A stretch of DNA of 64,000 bases from assembly GCA_016793165.1 (NCBI GenBank), contig JAEULA010000043.1:1-64000 (forward strand), read 5' to 3'. The position numbers and the translations under genes are program-made. Numbering within the stretch: position 1 is the first letter of the stretch; every line of letters begins with the position of its first letter. Origin of the DNA: Alphaproteobacteria bacterium. GTDB lineage: Bacteria > Pseudomonadota > Alphaproteobacteria > CACIAM-22H2. Positions 24,213-33,715 of the stretch are shown piece after piece. The notes beneath the pieces are model-generated. The model saw only the letters and a list, made by a program, of their open reading frames with translations, had not been told where the DNA came from and made no database searches.

Positions 24213-26861
24213 TTGAGGTCGGAGGCCGTTTCCACGCGCCTGCCGGTTCCGGTCCTGCGGCTCAACCGGCTCGCCGTGTTCTTCGCGGCGCTGCTGGGGT
24301 GCATCTTCGTCGGCGCGGGCTACACCGCGATCGATCACGAGCGCGAGCACATGGAACAGGTGCTCGGCGAATCCGCGGAGGCGGAGAGCCGCTGGATCGG
24401 CCTTCTCCTGGCCGAGAGCCTCGATGCGGCGCTGCGCTCCGCGCCGGTGCCGGGCGCGGCGGGGAGCGGCATGCCGGCGCTCGACCCGGCCGCCCGCGCG
24501 GCGGTGGATCGCGCGCTCGCGCGTCTCAAGACCCTGGCGCCGATCCTCGATGTGCGGCTGATCGATCGGGAGGGCCGCGTGATCTACGCGTCGGATCCGA
24601 CCGCCGCCGACCTGCGGCCCGTCGATGCCCGGCGTCTCGCGGAGGCGGCCCGCGACGGGCCGTGGCTCGAGATCGGCGCGCGCGACCTCGGTGCCGGATC
24701 GGCTGCCGGCGGCGTGCGGCGGCGGGTCACGGTCCTTCACGCGAACCTCGCGTCGGCCGGCGGGACGTCGCCGGTCGCCGCCATCGAGAGTCGGCTCGAC
24801 ATCTCCGCCGCCGACGTCGCGACCGCGCGCGAGCTCGAGTCGTACCGCAATTGGGTCGTCGGCGTGCTCGGCGGCTTCTATCTGATGCTCGTGCTCGGGA
24901 TCCTCTGGGGCACGATGACCATCCACCGGCTCGCATCCGCGCGCGAGGCGGCAGTCGCCGCGATCAACGAGGGCCGCCAGCTTCTCGTCGACGGGCTCGA
25001 ATCGATGTCGGACGCGGTGCTGATGGTCGACAGCGAGTTCCGCGTGCAGATCTGGAACGCGGCCTATCTGCGCTTCTTCCCGCACCTGTCCCGCGTCCTG
25101 CGCCGCAATCTCCCCTGGCGCGCGATCGTCGAGATGAACGCCGCGACGCGCGAGTTCGGGATCGCGCCGGCCGAGCGCGCCGCGTGGATCGAGGAGACCT
25201 ACCGGCGGCTGACGACGCGGACCGACGATTTCCGGCGCACGCTGACCGACGGGCGGACCTGGATCGTCATGACGCGGCAGACGGCCAGCGGCGGCCGGAT
25301 CCAGACCATCCGCGACGTCACGGCCGAGCTCGCCGCGCAGCGGGACCTGGCTGCGGCCAAGCAGCTCGCGGAAGAGAGCGAGACCCATCTGCGCGACGCG
25401 GTCGAAAGCCTGAGCGACGGGTTCTCGCTGCTCGATGCGTCGCAGCGGGTGGTGCTGTGGAACAGCCGCTATCCGGTCCTGCTGCCACCGCTCGCCGCCG
25501 TGCTGCGCCGCGGCGCGACCTTGCGCGAGCTCGTGGCGACGCTGCCCGGCTCGCCGCTCTACGCGATCCCGCCGGAGCAGCACGAGGCGTGGATCACCGC
25601 GGCGGTGCCGCGCCTCTGGGACGGGCCGCCCTTCATCCGGCGACTCGCCAATGGCCGCTATCTCCGGATCGCCTGCACGCCGACGCGAACCGGCGGCCGC
25701 ATTCTCGCCCTGCGCGACGTCACCGACGACGTGCAGGCGAAGGAGAAGATCGAGCGGCTCGCCCTCGTCGCCGAGCGCACGGACAATGCCGTGGTGATCC
25801 TCGACTCGGCCGGCCAGGTCGAGTGGGTGAATGCCGGCTTCGAGCGCCTGACGGGATATGCGCTGGAGGACGTCCTCGGCCGCGAGCCGACCGAGCTGTT
25901 CAAGGGGCCGGACACCGATGCGGCGACGCTGACGGCGATGCGCGAGGCCGTCGCGCACGGCCGCGGCTACGACGTCGAGATCCTCAGCTACACGCGCGAC
26001 CGCAAGCCGTATTGGGTGCAGATCGCCTGCACGCCGGTGCGCAACGAGCAGGGCACGACGATCCGGCTCGTCGCAATCGCCCTGGAGATCACCGCGCGCA
26101 AGGAGCAGGAGCGGCGGCTCAGCGAGGCGCTGGCGCGCGAGCGCGAGCTGGTCACCCAGCAGCGGCACTTCGTGGCCGTCACCGCCCACGAGTTTCGCAC
26201 GCCGCTGACGATCATCGACGGCGCCGCACAGCGGCTGGCGCGCTATGCCGACCACATCGTCCCCGGCGACCTCCGCGAGCGCGCGGCACGCATCCGGGCG
26301 GCGGTCCAGCGCATGGCCGAGCTCGTCGACACGACACTGAACTCCGCGCGCCTCGACGAGGGGCGCATCGAGATCGACGTCGGGCCCATCGATCTCGTCG
26401 AGCTCGTCGGCGCCGTCGCGCGCCGGCTGGCGGGCGTCGCTTCGGACTTCCGCATCTCCGTGTCGTCGGCGGCCGCCGCCGTCCCGATCGAGGGGGATGC
26501 GCGGCTGCTCGACCAGGTGTTCGCCAACCTGATCTCGAACGCCATCAAGTATTCCGGCGCGAGCCGCCGGATCGACGTGGCCGTGTCGGGCGACGACATC
26601 GAGGCCGAGGTCCGCGTGCGCGACTACGGCATCGGCATTCCCGCCGCCGAGATCGATCGGCTGTTCACGCGCTATTTCCGCGCCAGCACGGCCAGGGGCC
26701 TGCCGGGTACGGGCATCGGGCTGAATCTCGTGAAGGAGCTCGTCGCGCTGCATGGCGGCGATGTGCAGGTCGAGAGCCGGCTGGGCGAGGGGACGACCTT
26801 CATCGTGTCGCTGCCGGCCCGGCCGCGTCCGCTCGCGGCGTCGGCCGTGGCGGCGGGATAG
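24213..26861 (+). CDS. PAS-domain sensor histidine kinase
   Basis: Membrane sensor kinase of 882 residues. It has a membrane segment at about 20-40, a periplasmic sensor region to about 210, a second membrane segment (NWVVGVLGGFYLMLVLGIL, near 215-235), three PAS-type domains (roughly 260-380, 390-500 and 515-640) and the kinase core. The H-box is TAHEFRTPLT with His659, the N-box is DQVFANLISNAIKYS, and the G-boxes are VRDYGIGIP and GTGIGLNLVKEL. I take the TTG at 24213 as start because GGAGG lies 7 bases before it. No response regulator gene is next to it, so its partner is elsewhere. The stimulus is unknown. Confidence 0.92.
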   Translation: MRSEAVSTRLPVPVLRLNRLAVFFAALLGCIFVGAGYTAIDHEREHMEQVLGESAEAESRWIGLLLAESLDAALRSAPVPGAAGSGMPALDPAARAAVDRALARLKTLAPILDVRLIDREGRVIYASDPTAADLRPVDARRLAEAARDGPWLEIGARDLGAGSAAGGVRRRVTVLHANLASAGGTSPVAAIESRLDISAADVATARELESYRNWVVGVLGGFYLMLVLGILWGTMTIHRLASAREAAVAAINEGRQLLVDGLESMSDAVLMVDSEFRVQIWNAAYLRFFPHLSRVLRRNLPWRAIVEMNAATREFGIAPAERAAWIEETYRRLTTRTDDFRRTLTDGRTWIVMTRQTASGGRIQTIRDVTAELAAQRDLAAAKQLAEESETHLRDAVESLSDGFSLLDASQRVVLWNSRYPVLLPPLAAVLRRGATLRELVATLPGSPLYAIPPEQHEAWITAAVPRLWDGPPFIRRLANGRYLRIACTPTRTGGRILALRDVTDDVQAKEKIERLALVAERTDNAVVILDSAGQVEWVNAGFERLTGYALEDVLGREPTELFKGPDTDAATLTAMREAVAHGRGYDVEILSYTRDRKPYWVQIACTPVRNEQGTTIRLVAIALEITARKEQERRLSEALARERELVTQQRHFVAVTAHEFRTPLTIIDGAAQRLARYADHIVPGDLRERAARIRAAVQRMAELVDTTLNSARLDEGRIEIDVGPIDLVELVGAVARRLAGVASDFRISVSSAAAAVPIEGDARLLDQVFANLISNAIKYSGASRRIDVAVSGDDIEAEVRVRDYGIGIPAAEIDRLFTRYFRASTARGLPGTGIGLNLVKELVALHGGDVQVESRLGEGTTFIVSLPARPRPLAASAVAAG

Positions 26862-26868
26862 CGCTGCA

Positions 26869-28002
26869 CTACGCGACGGCGCCGGGCCCCGTGCGCGCGA
26901 CGTCGGGAAGCAGCAGCGCGGCGGCGAGGCCGGCTGCGCCGGCGGCGAAGGCGAGCCCCGCGGGCAGTCCGCCATGGCCGGCCGCGATCCAGCCGGCGAT
27001 CGGTGCGCCGCCGATCTGGCCGAGTCCGAACAGCGCGGTCAGGAGCGCGCTCGTCCGCCGCGGCGCCGTCGCGGCCAGCGATCGGGCCCGCATCAGGCCG
27101 AGCGCAGTGATGCCCATGAACGTGCCGCCAAGCAGCGCGCCCGCAACCGCCGCCGCGGCCAGGCGGCCGTCGAGCGCGGCGAGGGCGATGCCGGCGGCTT
27201 CGAGCGCCAGCGCTGCGACAAGCGCGCCCGCATCGCCGAACCGGCGCGCCGCGCGCGCCCACAGCGGCACCGACGGCGCCGCGCAGAGCCCGGCGACGAT
27301 CCATGCGAGCGTTGCGTGGCGCGCGTCGCCGCCCGCGAACAGGGCCACGAAGAAGGTGGCGGCGGCGCCGAACGCGACGGCGAACAGCGTGTAGGCGAGC
27401 GCGAGACGCAGCAGCGCCGGCGTGGCCGGCGGTCGCGGCTCTGCCGGCACCGCGCGCGGGCCGCCGGCACGCAGGCGGCGCGCCAGCGGCCAGGCCGCGA
27501 CGGCCAGCAGCCCGACGGCGGTCCAGCCGAGGCGCCAATCGGGCAGCAGCGCGAGCGCCAGCAGTCCGGTCGCGACGATGCCCAGGCCGACGCCCGCGAA
27601 GGGCTGCGGGCCGAGGTCCGGCGCGAGCCGCGCGGCGGCGTCGAGCGCACCGAGGAACAGCAGCGCGCCGCCGGCGCCGGCGACGAAGCGTGCGGCGATC
27701 CATAGCGCCGGCGACGGCACGAACGCCATCGCGACCGAGCCGACGACCACCGCCGCCAGTCCGACGGCCACCGGCGCGACCGGCAGGCTGCCGGCCCGCG
27801 CCAGGAGCAAGAGGCTGCCGGCGAGGTAGCCGGCGAAGTTGGCGGCGGCGAGCAGCCCGGCCGCGCGGTGGTCCAGCGCCGCCGCGGCCTGCATGTCGGG
27901 CAGCAGCGGCGTGAGCGCGAACCGCCCGCAGCCCTGCGCGATCGCCGTCGCGGTGACCGCGGCGATGGGGATGGCCGCGGGCCGCGGCACGGCGGTCGTC
28001 AT
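26869..28002 (-). CDS. YbfB/YjiJ-type MFS transporter
   Basis: Major facilitator protein of 377 residues with about 12 hydrophobic segments and almost no long loops. The N-terminal FALTPLLPDMQAAAALDHRAAGLLAAANFAGYLAGS is the hallmark of the YbfB/YjiJ subgroup. The ATG overlaps the stop of the aldehyde dehydrogenase gene by 4 bases (ATGA), so the two are coupled, and the permease probably imports or exports a compound handled by that enzyme. The gene converges with the histidine kinase gene, with 7 bases between the stops. Confidence 0.9.
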   Translation of the reverse strand: MTTAVPRPAAIPIAAVTATAIAQGCGRFALTPLLPDMQAAAALDHRAAGLLAAANFAGYLAGSLLLLARAGSLPVAPVAVGLAAVVVGSVAMAFVPSPALWIAARFVAGAGGALLFLGALDAAARLAPDLGPQPFAGVGLGIVATGLLALALLPDWRLGWTAVGLLAVAAWPLARRLRAGGPRAVPAEPRPPATPALLRLALAYTLFAVAFGAAATFFVALFAGGDARHATLAWIVAGLCAAPSVPLWARAARRFGDAGALVAALALEAAGIALAALDGRLAAAAVAGALLGGTFMGITALGLMRARSLAATAPRRTSALLTALFGLGQIGGAPIAGWIAAGHGGLPAGLAFAAGAAGLAAALLLPDVARTGPGAVA

Positions 28003-29450
28003 CCGTGGCGGATGGCGACCGTCTTCAGAGCGGCGAAGGCGTACAGGCCCTCGAAGCCCTTTTCGCGGCCGAAGCCCGAGCGCTTGTAGCCGCCGAACGG
28101 GAGCTCGATGCCGCCGGCGGCGCCGTAGTTGTTGACGAAGACCTGGCCGGCCTGGATGGCGCGCGCGAGTCGCAGCTGTCGGCCGCCGTCGCGCGTCCAC
28201 ACGCTGGCGACGAGCCCGTAGGCCGTGCCGTTGGCGATCGCCAGCGCCTCGGCCTCGTCCTTGAACGGGGTCGCTGCGAGCACGGGCCCGAACACCTCCT
28301 GCTGCGCGAGCTCGTGGCTCGCGGGCACGTCGCCCATGAGAGTCGGCAGCACGTAGTAGCCGCCCTTGGGCGTGTTCGGCGCCATCGCGCCCTGCGCCGC
28401 GGGCTTGAGGCCGTCCTTGCCGGCGCGCTCGAGGAATCCGTGCACGCGGGTCTGCTGCTGCTTGTTGATGACGGGGCCGACGTCGAGATCCATGTCCGAT
28501 GCGCCGACGCGCAGCGACTTGAACCGCGTGCCGACGGCGTCGAGCACCCGGTCGTAGACGGGCTTCTCGACCAGCAGGCGCGAGCCGGCCGAGCAGGTCT
28601 GGCCGGCATTCTGGATGATCGCGTTGACGAGGAAGGGCAGTGCCGCGTCCAGGTCCGCATCGGCGAAGACCAGCTGGGGCGACTTCCCGCCGAGCTCCAT
28701 CGTGACGGGCTTGTTGTTCTTCGCTGCGGCGATCTGGACCAGCGCGCCGGTCTCCGGGCTGCCGGTGAACGAGATGTGGTCGATGCCGGGATGACTCGAC
28801 AGCGCGGCGCCGGCCTCCTCGCCGTAGCCCGTCACGACGTTGAGTGCGCCGGGCGGGAAGCCGACCTCGGCCGCAAGCTCGGTGATCTTGAGGATCGCGA
28901 GGCAGGCATCCTCGGCGGGCTTCACGACGCAGGCGTTGCCGACGGCCAGCGAGGCGCCGACCGAGCGGCCGAAGATCTGCGAGGGATAGTTCCAGGGGAT
29001 GATGTGGCCGGTGACGCCGTGCGGCTCCCAGAACGTCATGACGGTGTAGCCGTCCATGAACGGGATCGTGTCGCCGTGCAGCTTGTCCGCCGCGCCGCCG
29101 TAGTACTCGAAGTAGCGGGCCAGCGCGGTGGCGTCGCCGCGGCCCTGTTTGAGCGGCTTTCCGGTGTCGATGGATTCGAGTCGCGCGATCGTCTCGTGAT
29201 TGTCCTGCACCGCGCGCGCGAGCTTGAGCAGGAGGCGGCCGCGCTCGACGGCCGGCATGCGGCCCCACGCGCCCTCGGCGGCGGCGCGCGCCGCTTTCAC
29301 GGCGGTGTCGACGTCGGCCGCAAGTCCGCGCGCGATCGTCGTGAACTTCTCGCCGTCCGACGGATTCACCACGTCGATCGATCGGCCGTCGCTCGCCGCG
29401 CGCCAGTCGCCGGCGATGAACAGCTTCGGGGGCGGGAGCATCACGGTCAT
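27999..29450 (-). CDS. Aldehyde dehydrogenase family protein
   Basis: NAD(P)-dependent aldehyde dehydrogenase of 483 residues, full length for the family. The cofactor region has IIPWNYPSQIFGRSVGASLAVGN and VKPAEDA, and the SFTGSPETG loop follows. The active-site Glu lies in MELGGKSPQLVF, the catalytic Cys in NAGQTCSAGSRLLV. The C-terminus has PFGGYKRSGFGREKG. It resembles betaine-aldehyde/gamma-aminobutyraldehyde-type enzymes. It is followed by a coupled MFS permease, so it likely oxidises an aldehyde derived from a transported compound. Confidence 0.93.
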   Translation of the reverse strand: MTVMLPPPKLFIAGDWRAASDGRSIDVVNPSDGEKFTTIARGLAADVDTAVKAARAAAEGAWGRMPAVERGRLLLKLARAVQDNHETIARLESIDTGKPLKQGRGDATALARYFEYYGGAADKLHGDTIPFMDGYTVMTFWEPHGVTGHIIPWNYPSQIFGRSVGASLAVGNACVVKPAEDACLAILKITELAAEVGFPPGALNVVTGYGEEAGAALSSHPGIDHISFTGSPETGALVQIAAAKNNKPVTMELGGKSPQLVFADADLDAALPFLVNAIIQNAGQTCSAGSRLLVEKPVYDRVLDAVGTRFKSLRVGASDMDLDVGPVINKQQQTRVHGFLERAGKDGLKPAAQGAMAPNTPKGGYYVLPTLMGDVPASHELAQQEVFGPVLAATPFKDEAEALAIANGTAYGLVASVWTRDGGRQLRLARAIQAGQVFVNNYGAAGGIELPFGGYKRSGFGREKGFEGLYAFAALKTVAIRHG

Positions 29451-29518
29451 GGCGCATCTCTCTCGTTGGCGATGTGGCGGTCGCGGCCCCGGGCGGGCGA
29501 TGCCGCGCGCCGGTCGCG

Positions 29519-30697
29519 TCAGCGGGTCGGCCGCCAGTCTCGCGCATTCCGCTCGGCGACGGAACGCTCCGCGGGCTCCAGCTGAGCCAGCAGCCGGTCG
29601 CGAGCGCCCGCGATGTCGAGCTGGCCGTGCTCGACGGCAAGAATGTACAACGCGGCCGCCGCGCCGCGGTCGGCTGCGACGCCGCGCCCGAACTCCAGCG
29701 CCTGCGCGACACGCGCCATCGCCGGCCCATGGCCGCCCGCCGCGGCGCGCTGGTGATGGGCAAAGGCCGCGACCACGTCCGCCACGATACCCTCGCCGCC
29801 GAGAAGGGCTTCGCCGAGCAGATGGCTCGATTCGAGATCGCCCTGCGCCGCCGCCTTGCGCCACCACGCCAGCGCCGCTGCGGGATCGCGCGCCATGGCT
29901 TGGCCGTTGGCGAGCGCGATGCCGAGCTGGCGCTGCGCGTAGGCCTGGCCCGACTCGGCGGCTCGGCGAAGGTCGCGAGCGGCCTGCTCGAGATGGGACG
30001 CGGCGAGCGACTCGGCCGAGACGCCCGGCGCCACCGCGCCGATGCGCTCGGCGATGACCTGCCGCGCCTGGATCAGCGTCGCGAGGTGCCCGCCGTTGGC
30101 GCGCAGCCGCGGATCGTAGAGGACGCGGTAGGCCGTCTCGTCGAGCGCGGTCGGGTTCTCGCGACGGAAGACGTAGCTCAGCACGGAGTCGAAGCCGTGT
30201 GGATGGCCCGGGAAGCCGAAGGCATGCATCGTCTCGTGGACGATGCATTGCCGCAGCATCGGTCGCACCGCGTAGTTGACGACCAGCTCGGCGTGGACGA
30301 TCTCGCCCCGCTGGTTCCAGCGCGTCATGGCGTAGCAACCCGCCGCGCGGCCGTTGACGACGTAGGTCGCGGCGTCCTCGAAACGCACCACCAGCGTCGC
30401 CTCGCCGGGGCCGGCGCGCTCGATCGCGAGGCCGGCGAGCTGCGCGGCGTGCTCCAGCACGTCGAGCGTCATGCGCTCGAGCCCCTCGCCGGGCGTGCCG
30501 ACGATCTGCAGCCGCGGCCGCGTCCGCCATTTGCGCGGCGGCACCAGGGTCGTGGCGTCGTGCCACAAGGCCGCCTCGTCGAAATGCTGCAGAAGCTGGC
30601 CCAGTTGCCGGTCGTCGATCCGGGCCGGCGCGTCGTCGATGCGGCCCACCCCGACGACGAGCAGCAGCAGGGCGAGGACGGCGCGGATCAGGCGCAT
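29519..30697 (-). CDS. Exported metalloprotease-like protein (DUF2927-type) with Sel1 repeats
   Basis: A 392-residue protein with a signal peptide (residues 1-18, very hydrophobic). Residues about 60-200 form a DUF2927-like domain with a zinc-protease-type motif, HETMHAFGFPGH (154-165), where the third His is one residue further than in classical metzincins. Residues about 215-370 are Sel1-like repeats, seen as AAESGQAYAQRQLGIALANGQ and AAAQGDLESSHLLGEALLGGEG, usually used for protein contacts. It probably acts in the periplasm. Genes on either side are unrelated in function. Whether it cleaves anything is unknown. Confidence 0.8.
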   Translation of the reverse strand: MRLIRAVLALLLLVVGVGRIDDAPARIDDRQLGQLLQHFDEAALWHDATTLVPPRKWRTRPRLQIVGTPGEGLERMTLDVLEHAAQLAGLAIERAGPGEATLVVRFEDAATYVVNGRAAGCYAMTRWNQRGEIVHAELVVNYAVRPMLRQCIVHETMHAFGFPGHPHGFDSVLSYVFRRENPTALDETAYRVLYDPRLRANGGHLATLIQARQVIAERIGAVAPGVSAESLAASHLEQAARDLRRAAESGQAYAQRQLGIALANGQAMARDPAAALAWWRKAAAQGDLESSHLLGEALLGGEGIVADVVAAFAHHQRAAAGGHGPAMARVAQALEFGRGVAADRGAAAALYILAVEHGQLDIAGARDRLLAQLEPAERSVAERNARDWRPTR

Positions 30698-30810
30698 CGG
30701 GGCGAGGCGGCGAGGGCCATGGCCCTACCTAGGAAGGCGCCCGGCGATCTGCGAGTCCCGGCCCTCGGGGCTACCCAGGGTGGCGCGCCCGTAGGAAAGC
30801 GTCCGGTCGC

Positions 30811-31563
30811 ATGTTAGAAGCCCCGCCGCTGGCCATGGCCGATTCCGCCCCCGAGATCACCGTCGTCGTGCCCGTCCGCGACGAGGCCGAGAACATCGAT
30901 CCGCTGCTCGCCGAGATCCACGCGGCGCTCGCGACGCGCGACTTCGAGGTCGTCTATGTCGACGACGGCAGCACCGATGCCACGCCGGAGCGGCTGGCCG
31001 AGGCGCGCCGGCGCCACCCGCGGCTGCGCGTCGTGCGCCACCGCCGCAGCGCCGGACAATCGGCGGGACTGCTGACGGGAATCCGGGCGGCGCGCGGCAC
31101 CTGGATCGCCACGCTCGACGGGGACGGCCAGAACGATCCCGCCGACATCCCGGCCCTGCTCGCCCGCGCCCAGGAAGGCGATGCGCCCGAGCTCGTCGCC
31201 GGCCTCCGCGCCAAGCGCCGGGACACCGCGCTTAAGCGCATCTCCTCGCGCATCGCCAACGGCGTGCGCGCGCGGCTGCTGGGCGACCGCACGCCGGACA
31301 CGGGCTGCGGGCTGAAGGTGTTCCGCCGCGAGACCTTCCTGCGGCTGCCGGCCTTCGACCATATGCATCGCTTCCTGCCGGCCCTGGTGCAGCGCGCCGG
31401 CGGCCGGGTCGAGAACGTGAAGGTGAACCATCGGCCGCGGGCCGCGGGCCGCTCCAAGTACGGCGTGATGAACCGGCTCTGGGTCGGCATCGTCGATCTC
31501 GTCGGCGTGATGTGGCTGCAGCGCCGCGCGCTGCGGCCCGAGATCGAAACGCCGGAGTCATGA
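30811..31563 (+). CDS. Family 2 glycosyltransferase (DPM1-like)
   Basis: GT2 enzyme of 250 residues, likely making a polyprenyl-phosphate sugar. Motifs are ITVVVPVRDEAENI, VYVDDGSTDAT and the metal-binding DGDGQNDPADIP. The region near RTPDTGCGLKVFRRE and NVKVNHRPRAAGRSKYG is typical of dolichyl-phosphate-mannose/ArnC-like enzymes, and it ends in one hydrophobic helix. I kept the ATG at 30811; an ATG eight codons later is possible. The GT39 gene follows after 10 bases. The pair fits a scheme in which this enzyme charges the lipid carrier and the next one transfers the sugar in the periplasm. Confidence 0.9.
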   Translation: MLEAPPLAMADSAPEITVVVPVRDEAENIDPLLAEIHAALATRDFEVVYVDDGSTDATPERLAEARRRHPRLRVVRHRRSAGQSAGLLTGIRAARGTWIATLDGDGQNDPADIPALLARAQEGDAPELVAGLRAKRRDTALKRISSRIANGVRARLLGDRTPDTGCGLKVFRRETFLRLPAFDHMHRFLPALVQRAGGRVENVKVNHRPRAAGRSKYGVMNRLWVGIVDLVGVMWLQRRALRPEIETPES

Positions 31564-31573
31564 AGGCCGCCGC

Positions 31574-33238
31574 GTGACCGACGTTCCGAAGCGCTGGCTC
31601 GCGATCGCCATCTTGTGCTGGGCGGCGATCGTCGTCGCGGGGCTGGCGCTACGGCCGGCGATGCCGGTCGACGAGACGCGCTATCTCGGCGTCGCCTACG
31701 AGATGTGGCAACGCGGCGACCTGCTGGTGCCGCATCGCAACGACGTGGCGTACCACCACAAGCCGCCGCTGCTGTTCTGGGCGATGCAGGCCGGCTGGGC
31801 CGTGTTCGGCGTCGGCGAGCTCTGGGCCCGACTGGTCGCGCCGCTCTTCGCGCTCGGCTCGCTGGTGCTCACCGCCTGCCTCGCGCGCGGCCTCTTCGCC
31901 GATCGCCCGGCCGTCGCGGCGATGGCGCCGCTGCTGCTGATCGCGAGCGCGCTGTTCGCCGTTTTCGCGTCGCTGACCTTCTTCGACACGCTGGTGACGT
32001 TCTTCGCGCTTCTCGGCTGGATCGGCGTCGTCGACGCGTGGCGCGGGTCGACGCGCCGCGGTTGGCTGCTCGTCGCGCTGTCGATCGGGCTGGGGATCCT
32101 GGCGAAGGGACCGGTGCAGCTTCTCCACGTGCTGCCGCCGGCGCTGCTCGCGCCGCTGTGGATGACGCGGGCGCGACCCCAATCGTGGCGGCGCTGGTAC
32201 GGCGGGCTCGCGCTCGCCGTGCTCGGCGGTGCAGCGGTGGCGCTCGCCTGGGCGATCCCCGCGGCGATCGCGGGCGGCGAGGCGTTCGCCCGCAAGATCT
32301 TCCTCGGCCAGCACACGGGGCGGATCGTCGAGGCCTTCGCGCACAAGCGTCCCTTCTGGTGGTACGTGCCGGTGCTCGCCGGCCTGCTCGTGCCGATCGT
32401 CGGCTGGATCACGCCGTGGCGACGTCTGCGCGGCGCGGCCGCGGCGCTGCGCGACGAGCCGGGCCTGCGCTTCCTCGCCGCGACCTTCGTGCCCGTCCTC
32501 GTCGCCTTCTCCGCGATCAGCGGCAAGCAGCCGCAGTACATGCTGCCGGAGTTCGCCCTCGTCGCGCTGGCCGTCGCGCGCCTTGCCGCGCGCGAGGATC
32601 TCGGCGACCGCCGCCGCGATCGCATGCTGCCCGCCTTCGGCCTCGTCGCGCTGGGCATCGCAATGCTGGCGCTGCCGCTGATCGGCGGGCGCTTCACCGG
32701 CGACCGGCCGGGACTCGACATGCCGAGCTGGTTCGGCGCGGCCTGCGCGCTCGCGGGCTTCGTGCTGATCGGCTACGCGGGCTGGTTCCTGCGCGACCCG
32801 CCGCGCGCGGCGGTCGGTCGCGCGGCGACGCTCGCGATCGGTACGGCGCTGGCGCTGGTCGCGGTCAATGTCGGCTTCCGGCTCCTCGCGCCCGCCTACG
32901 ACACGCGGGCCGCCGCGGCGGTGCTCGCGCAGATCGAGGCGCAGGGCCGCCCCATCGCCGTGACCGGCGACTACGAGAACGAGTTCCGCCTCACCGGTCG
33001 CCTGCGCAGCCGCGTCGCCGACGAGCTGTCCGACCAGGATCTGATCGGCTGGGCGCGCGCCAACCCGCAGGGCGTCGTGATCGTCGACAATTATCGTCGG
33101 GTGCCGGCGCTGCCGGCCGGCTGGCCGGTGCCGCTCCATCTCGGCGCCTTCCGCGGCCGCGTGCTCGCGATCTGGCCGGCGAGCGAGATCGCCGGCCCGC
33201 GCGGCGCCGAGCTGCTGCGCGGGCCGCCCGCGCCGTGA
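31574..33238 (+). CDS. ArnT-like glycosyltransferase family 39 protein
   Basis: Integral membrane glycosyltransferase of 554 residues with about a dozen membrane helices and a C-terminal periplasmic part. The N-terminal loop holds the acidic catalytic pair in PVDETRYLGVAYEMW, followed by HHKPPLLFW, as in ArnT/PMT enzymes that use polyprenyl-phosphate sugars. The likely acceptor is lipid A or another cell-surface molecule; this is inferred from the family. The GTG start lies 10 bases after the GT2 gene, and the gene ends 10 bases before a convergent gene. Confidence 0.92.
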   Translation: MTDVPKRWLAIAILCWAAIVVAGLALRPAMPVDETRYLGVAYEMWQRGDLLVPHRNDVAYHHKPPLLFWAMQAGWAVFGVGELWARLVAPLFALGSLVLTACLARGLFADRPAVAAMAPLLLIASALFAVFASLTFFDTLVTFFALLGWIGVVDAWRGSTRRGWLLVALSIGLGILAKGPVQLLHVLPPALLAPLWMTRARPQSWRRWYGGLALAVLGGAAVALAWAIPAAIAGGEAFARKIFLGQHTGRIVEAFAHKRPFWWYVPVLAGLLVPIVGWITPWRRLRGAAAALRDEPGLRFLAATFVPVLVAFSAISGKQPQYMLPEFALVALAVARLAAREDLGDRRRDRMLPAFGLVALGIAMLALPLIGGRFTGDRPGLDMPSWFGAACALAGFVLIGYAGWFLRDPPRAAVGRAATLAIGTALALVAVNVGFRLLAPAYDTRAAAAVLAQIEAQGRPIAVTGDYENEFRLTGRLRSRVADELSDQDLIGWARANPQGVVIVDNYRRVPALPAGWPVPLHLGAFRGRVLAIWPASEIAGPRGAELLRGPPAP

Positions 33239-33248
33239 GCCTCGCCGC

Positions 33249-33587
33249 TCAGCGCGCTCGGCTGTCCGCCGGGGCCTGGTCGCGCTCGGTCAGCCCGTAG
33301 TCGCGCAGCACCTCGGCGACGCGCAGGCGATAGCCCGCAAAGACGCCGCCGCGGCCGCGATCCTGGGCGAGGCGATGGCCGACATGGTTGCGCCAGCGCT
33401 TCACCGCCTCCTCGTCGCGCCAGAACGACAGCGACAGGACCTTGCCCTCGGTGGTCAGGCTCTGGAACCGCTCGACCGAGACGAACCCGTCGATCTTCTC
33501 GAGCTCGCTGCGCAGCGTGGCCGCGATCTGCAGGTACTCGTCGCGCCGGCCGGCGGCCGGCTCCACCTCGAAGATCACCGCGATCAT
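33249..33587 (-). CDS. Antibiotic biosynthesis monooxygenase (ABM) family protein
   Basis: Small ABM-fold protein of 112 residues. MIAVIFEVEPAAGRRDEYL, DGFVSVERFQSLTTEGKVLSLSFW and EEAVKRWRNHVGHRLAQ are typical of the dimeric alpha/beta barrel family. A clear ribosome-binding site (GGGAGGAAC) precedes the ATG. Members include quinone-forming monooxygenases and heme-degrading enzymes, and many have no known substrate. It lies downstream of an acyl-CoA synthetase gene on the same strand with a gap of 128 bases. Confidence 0.85.
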   Translation of the reverse strand: MIAVIFEVEPAAGRRDEYLQIAATLRSELEKIDGFVSVERFQSLTTEGKVLSLSFWRDEEAVKRWRNHVGHRLAQDRGRGGVFAGYRLRVAEVLRDYGLTERDQAPADSRAR

Positions 33588-33715
33588 GCCGTTCCTCCCG
33601 TTGCGTGCCGCCGCCGTCCCGCGCGGCGATCGCCTGCGTGCGTAGCGCTTCGGCGCTGCCCGTTCCAGGATGAACGCTTCGGTCGCGGACGTAGCGTCGA
33701 CGCGCCGCCCCGTCG

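Noticed and set aside
22989..26975. 1,328-codon minus-strand open frame opposite the desaturase and histidine kinase genes
   Set aside because: Antisense frame rich in Arg, Asp and Ala. The plus-strand genes carry complete family motifs (His boxes, H-box, N-box), so this is a shadow.
28005..29585. 526-codon plus-strand frame opposite the aldehyde dehydrogenase gene
   Set aside because: Antisense shadow; the minus-strand gene has all aldehyde dehydrogenase motifs.
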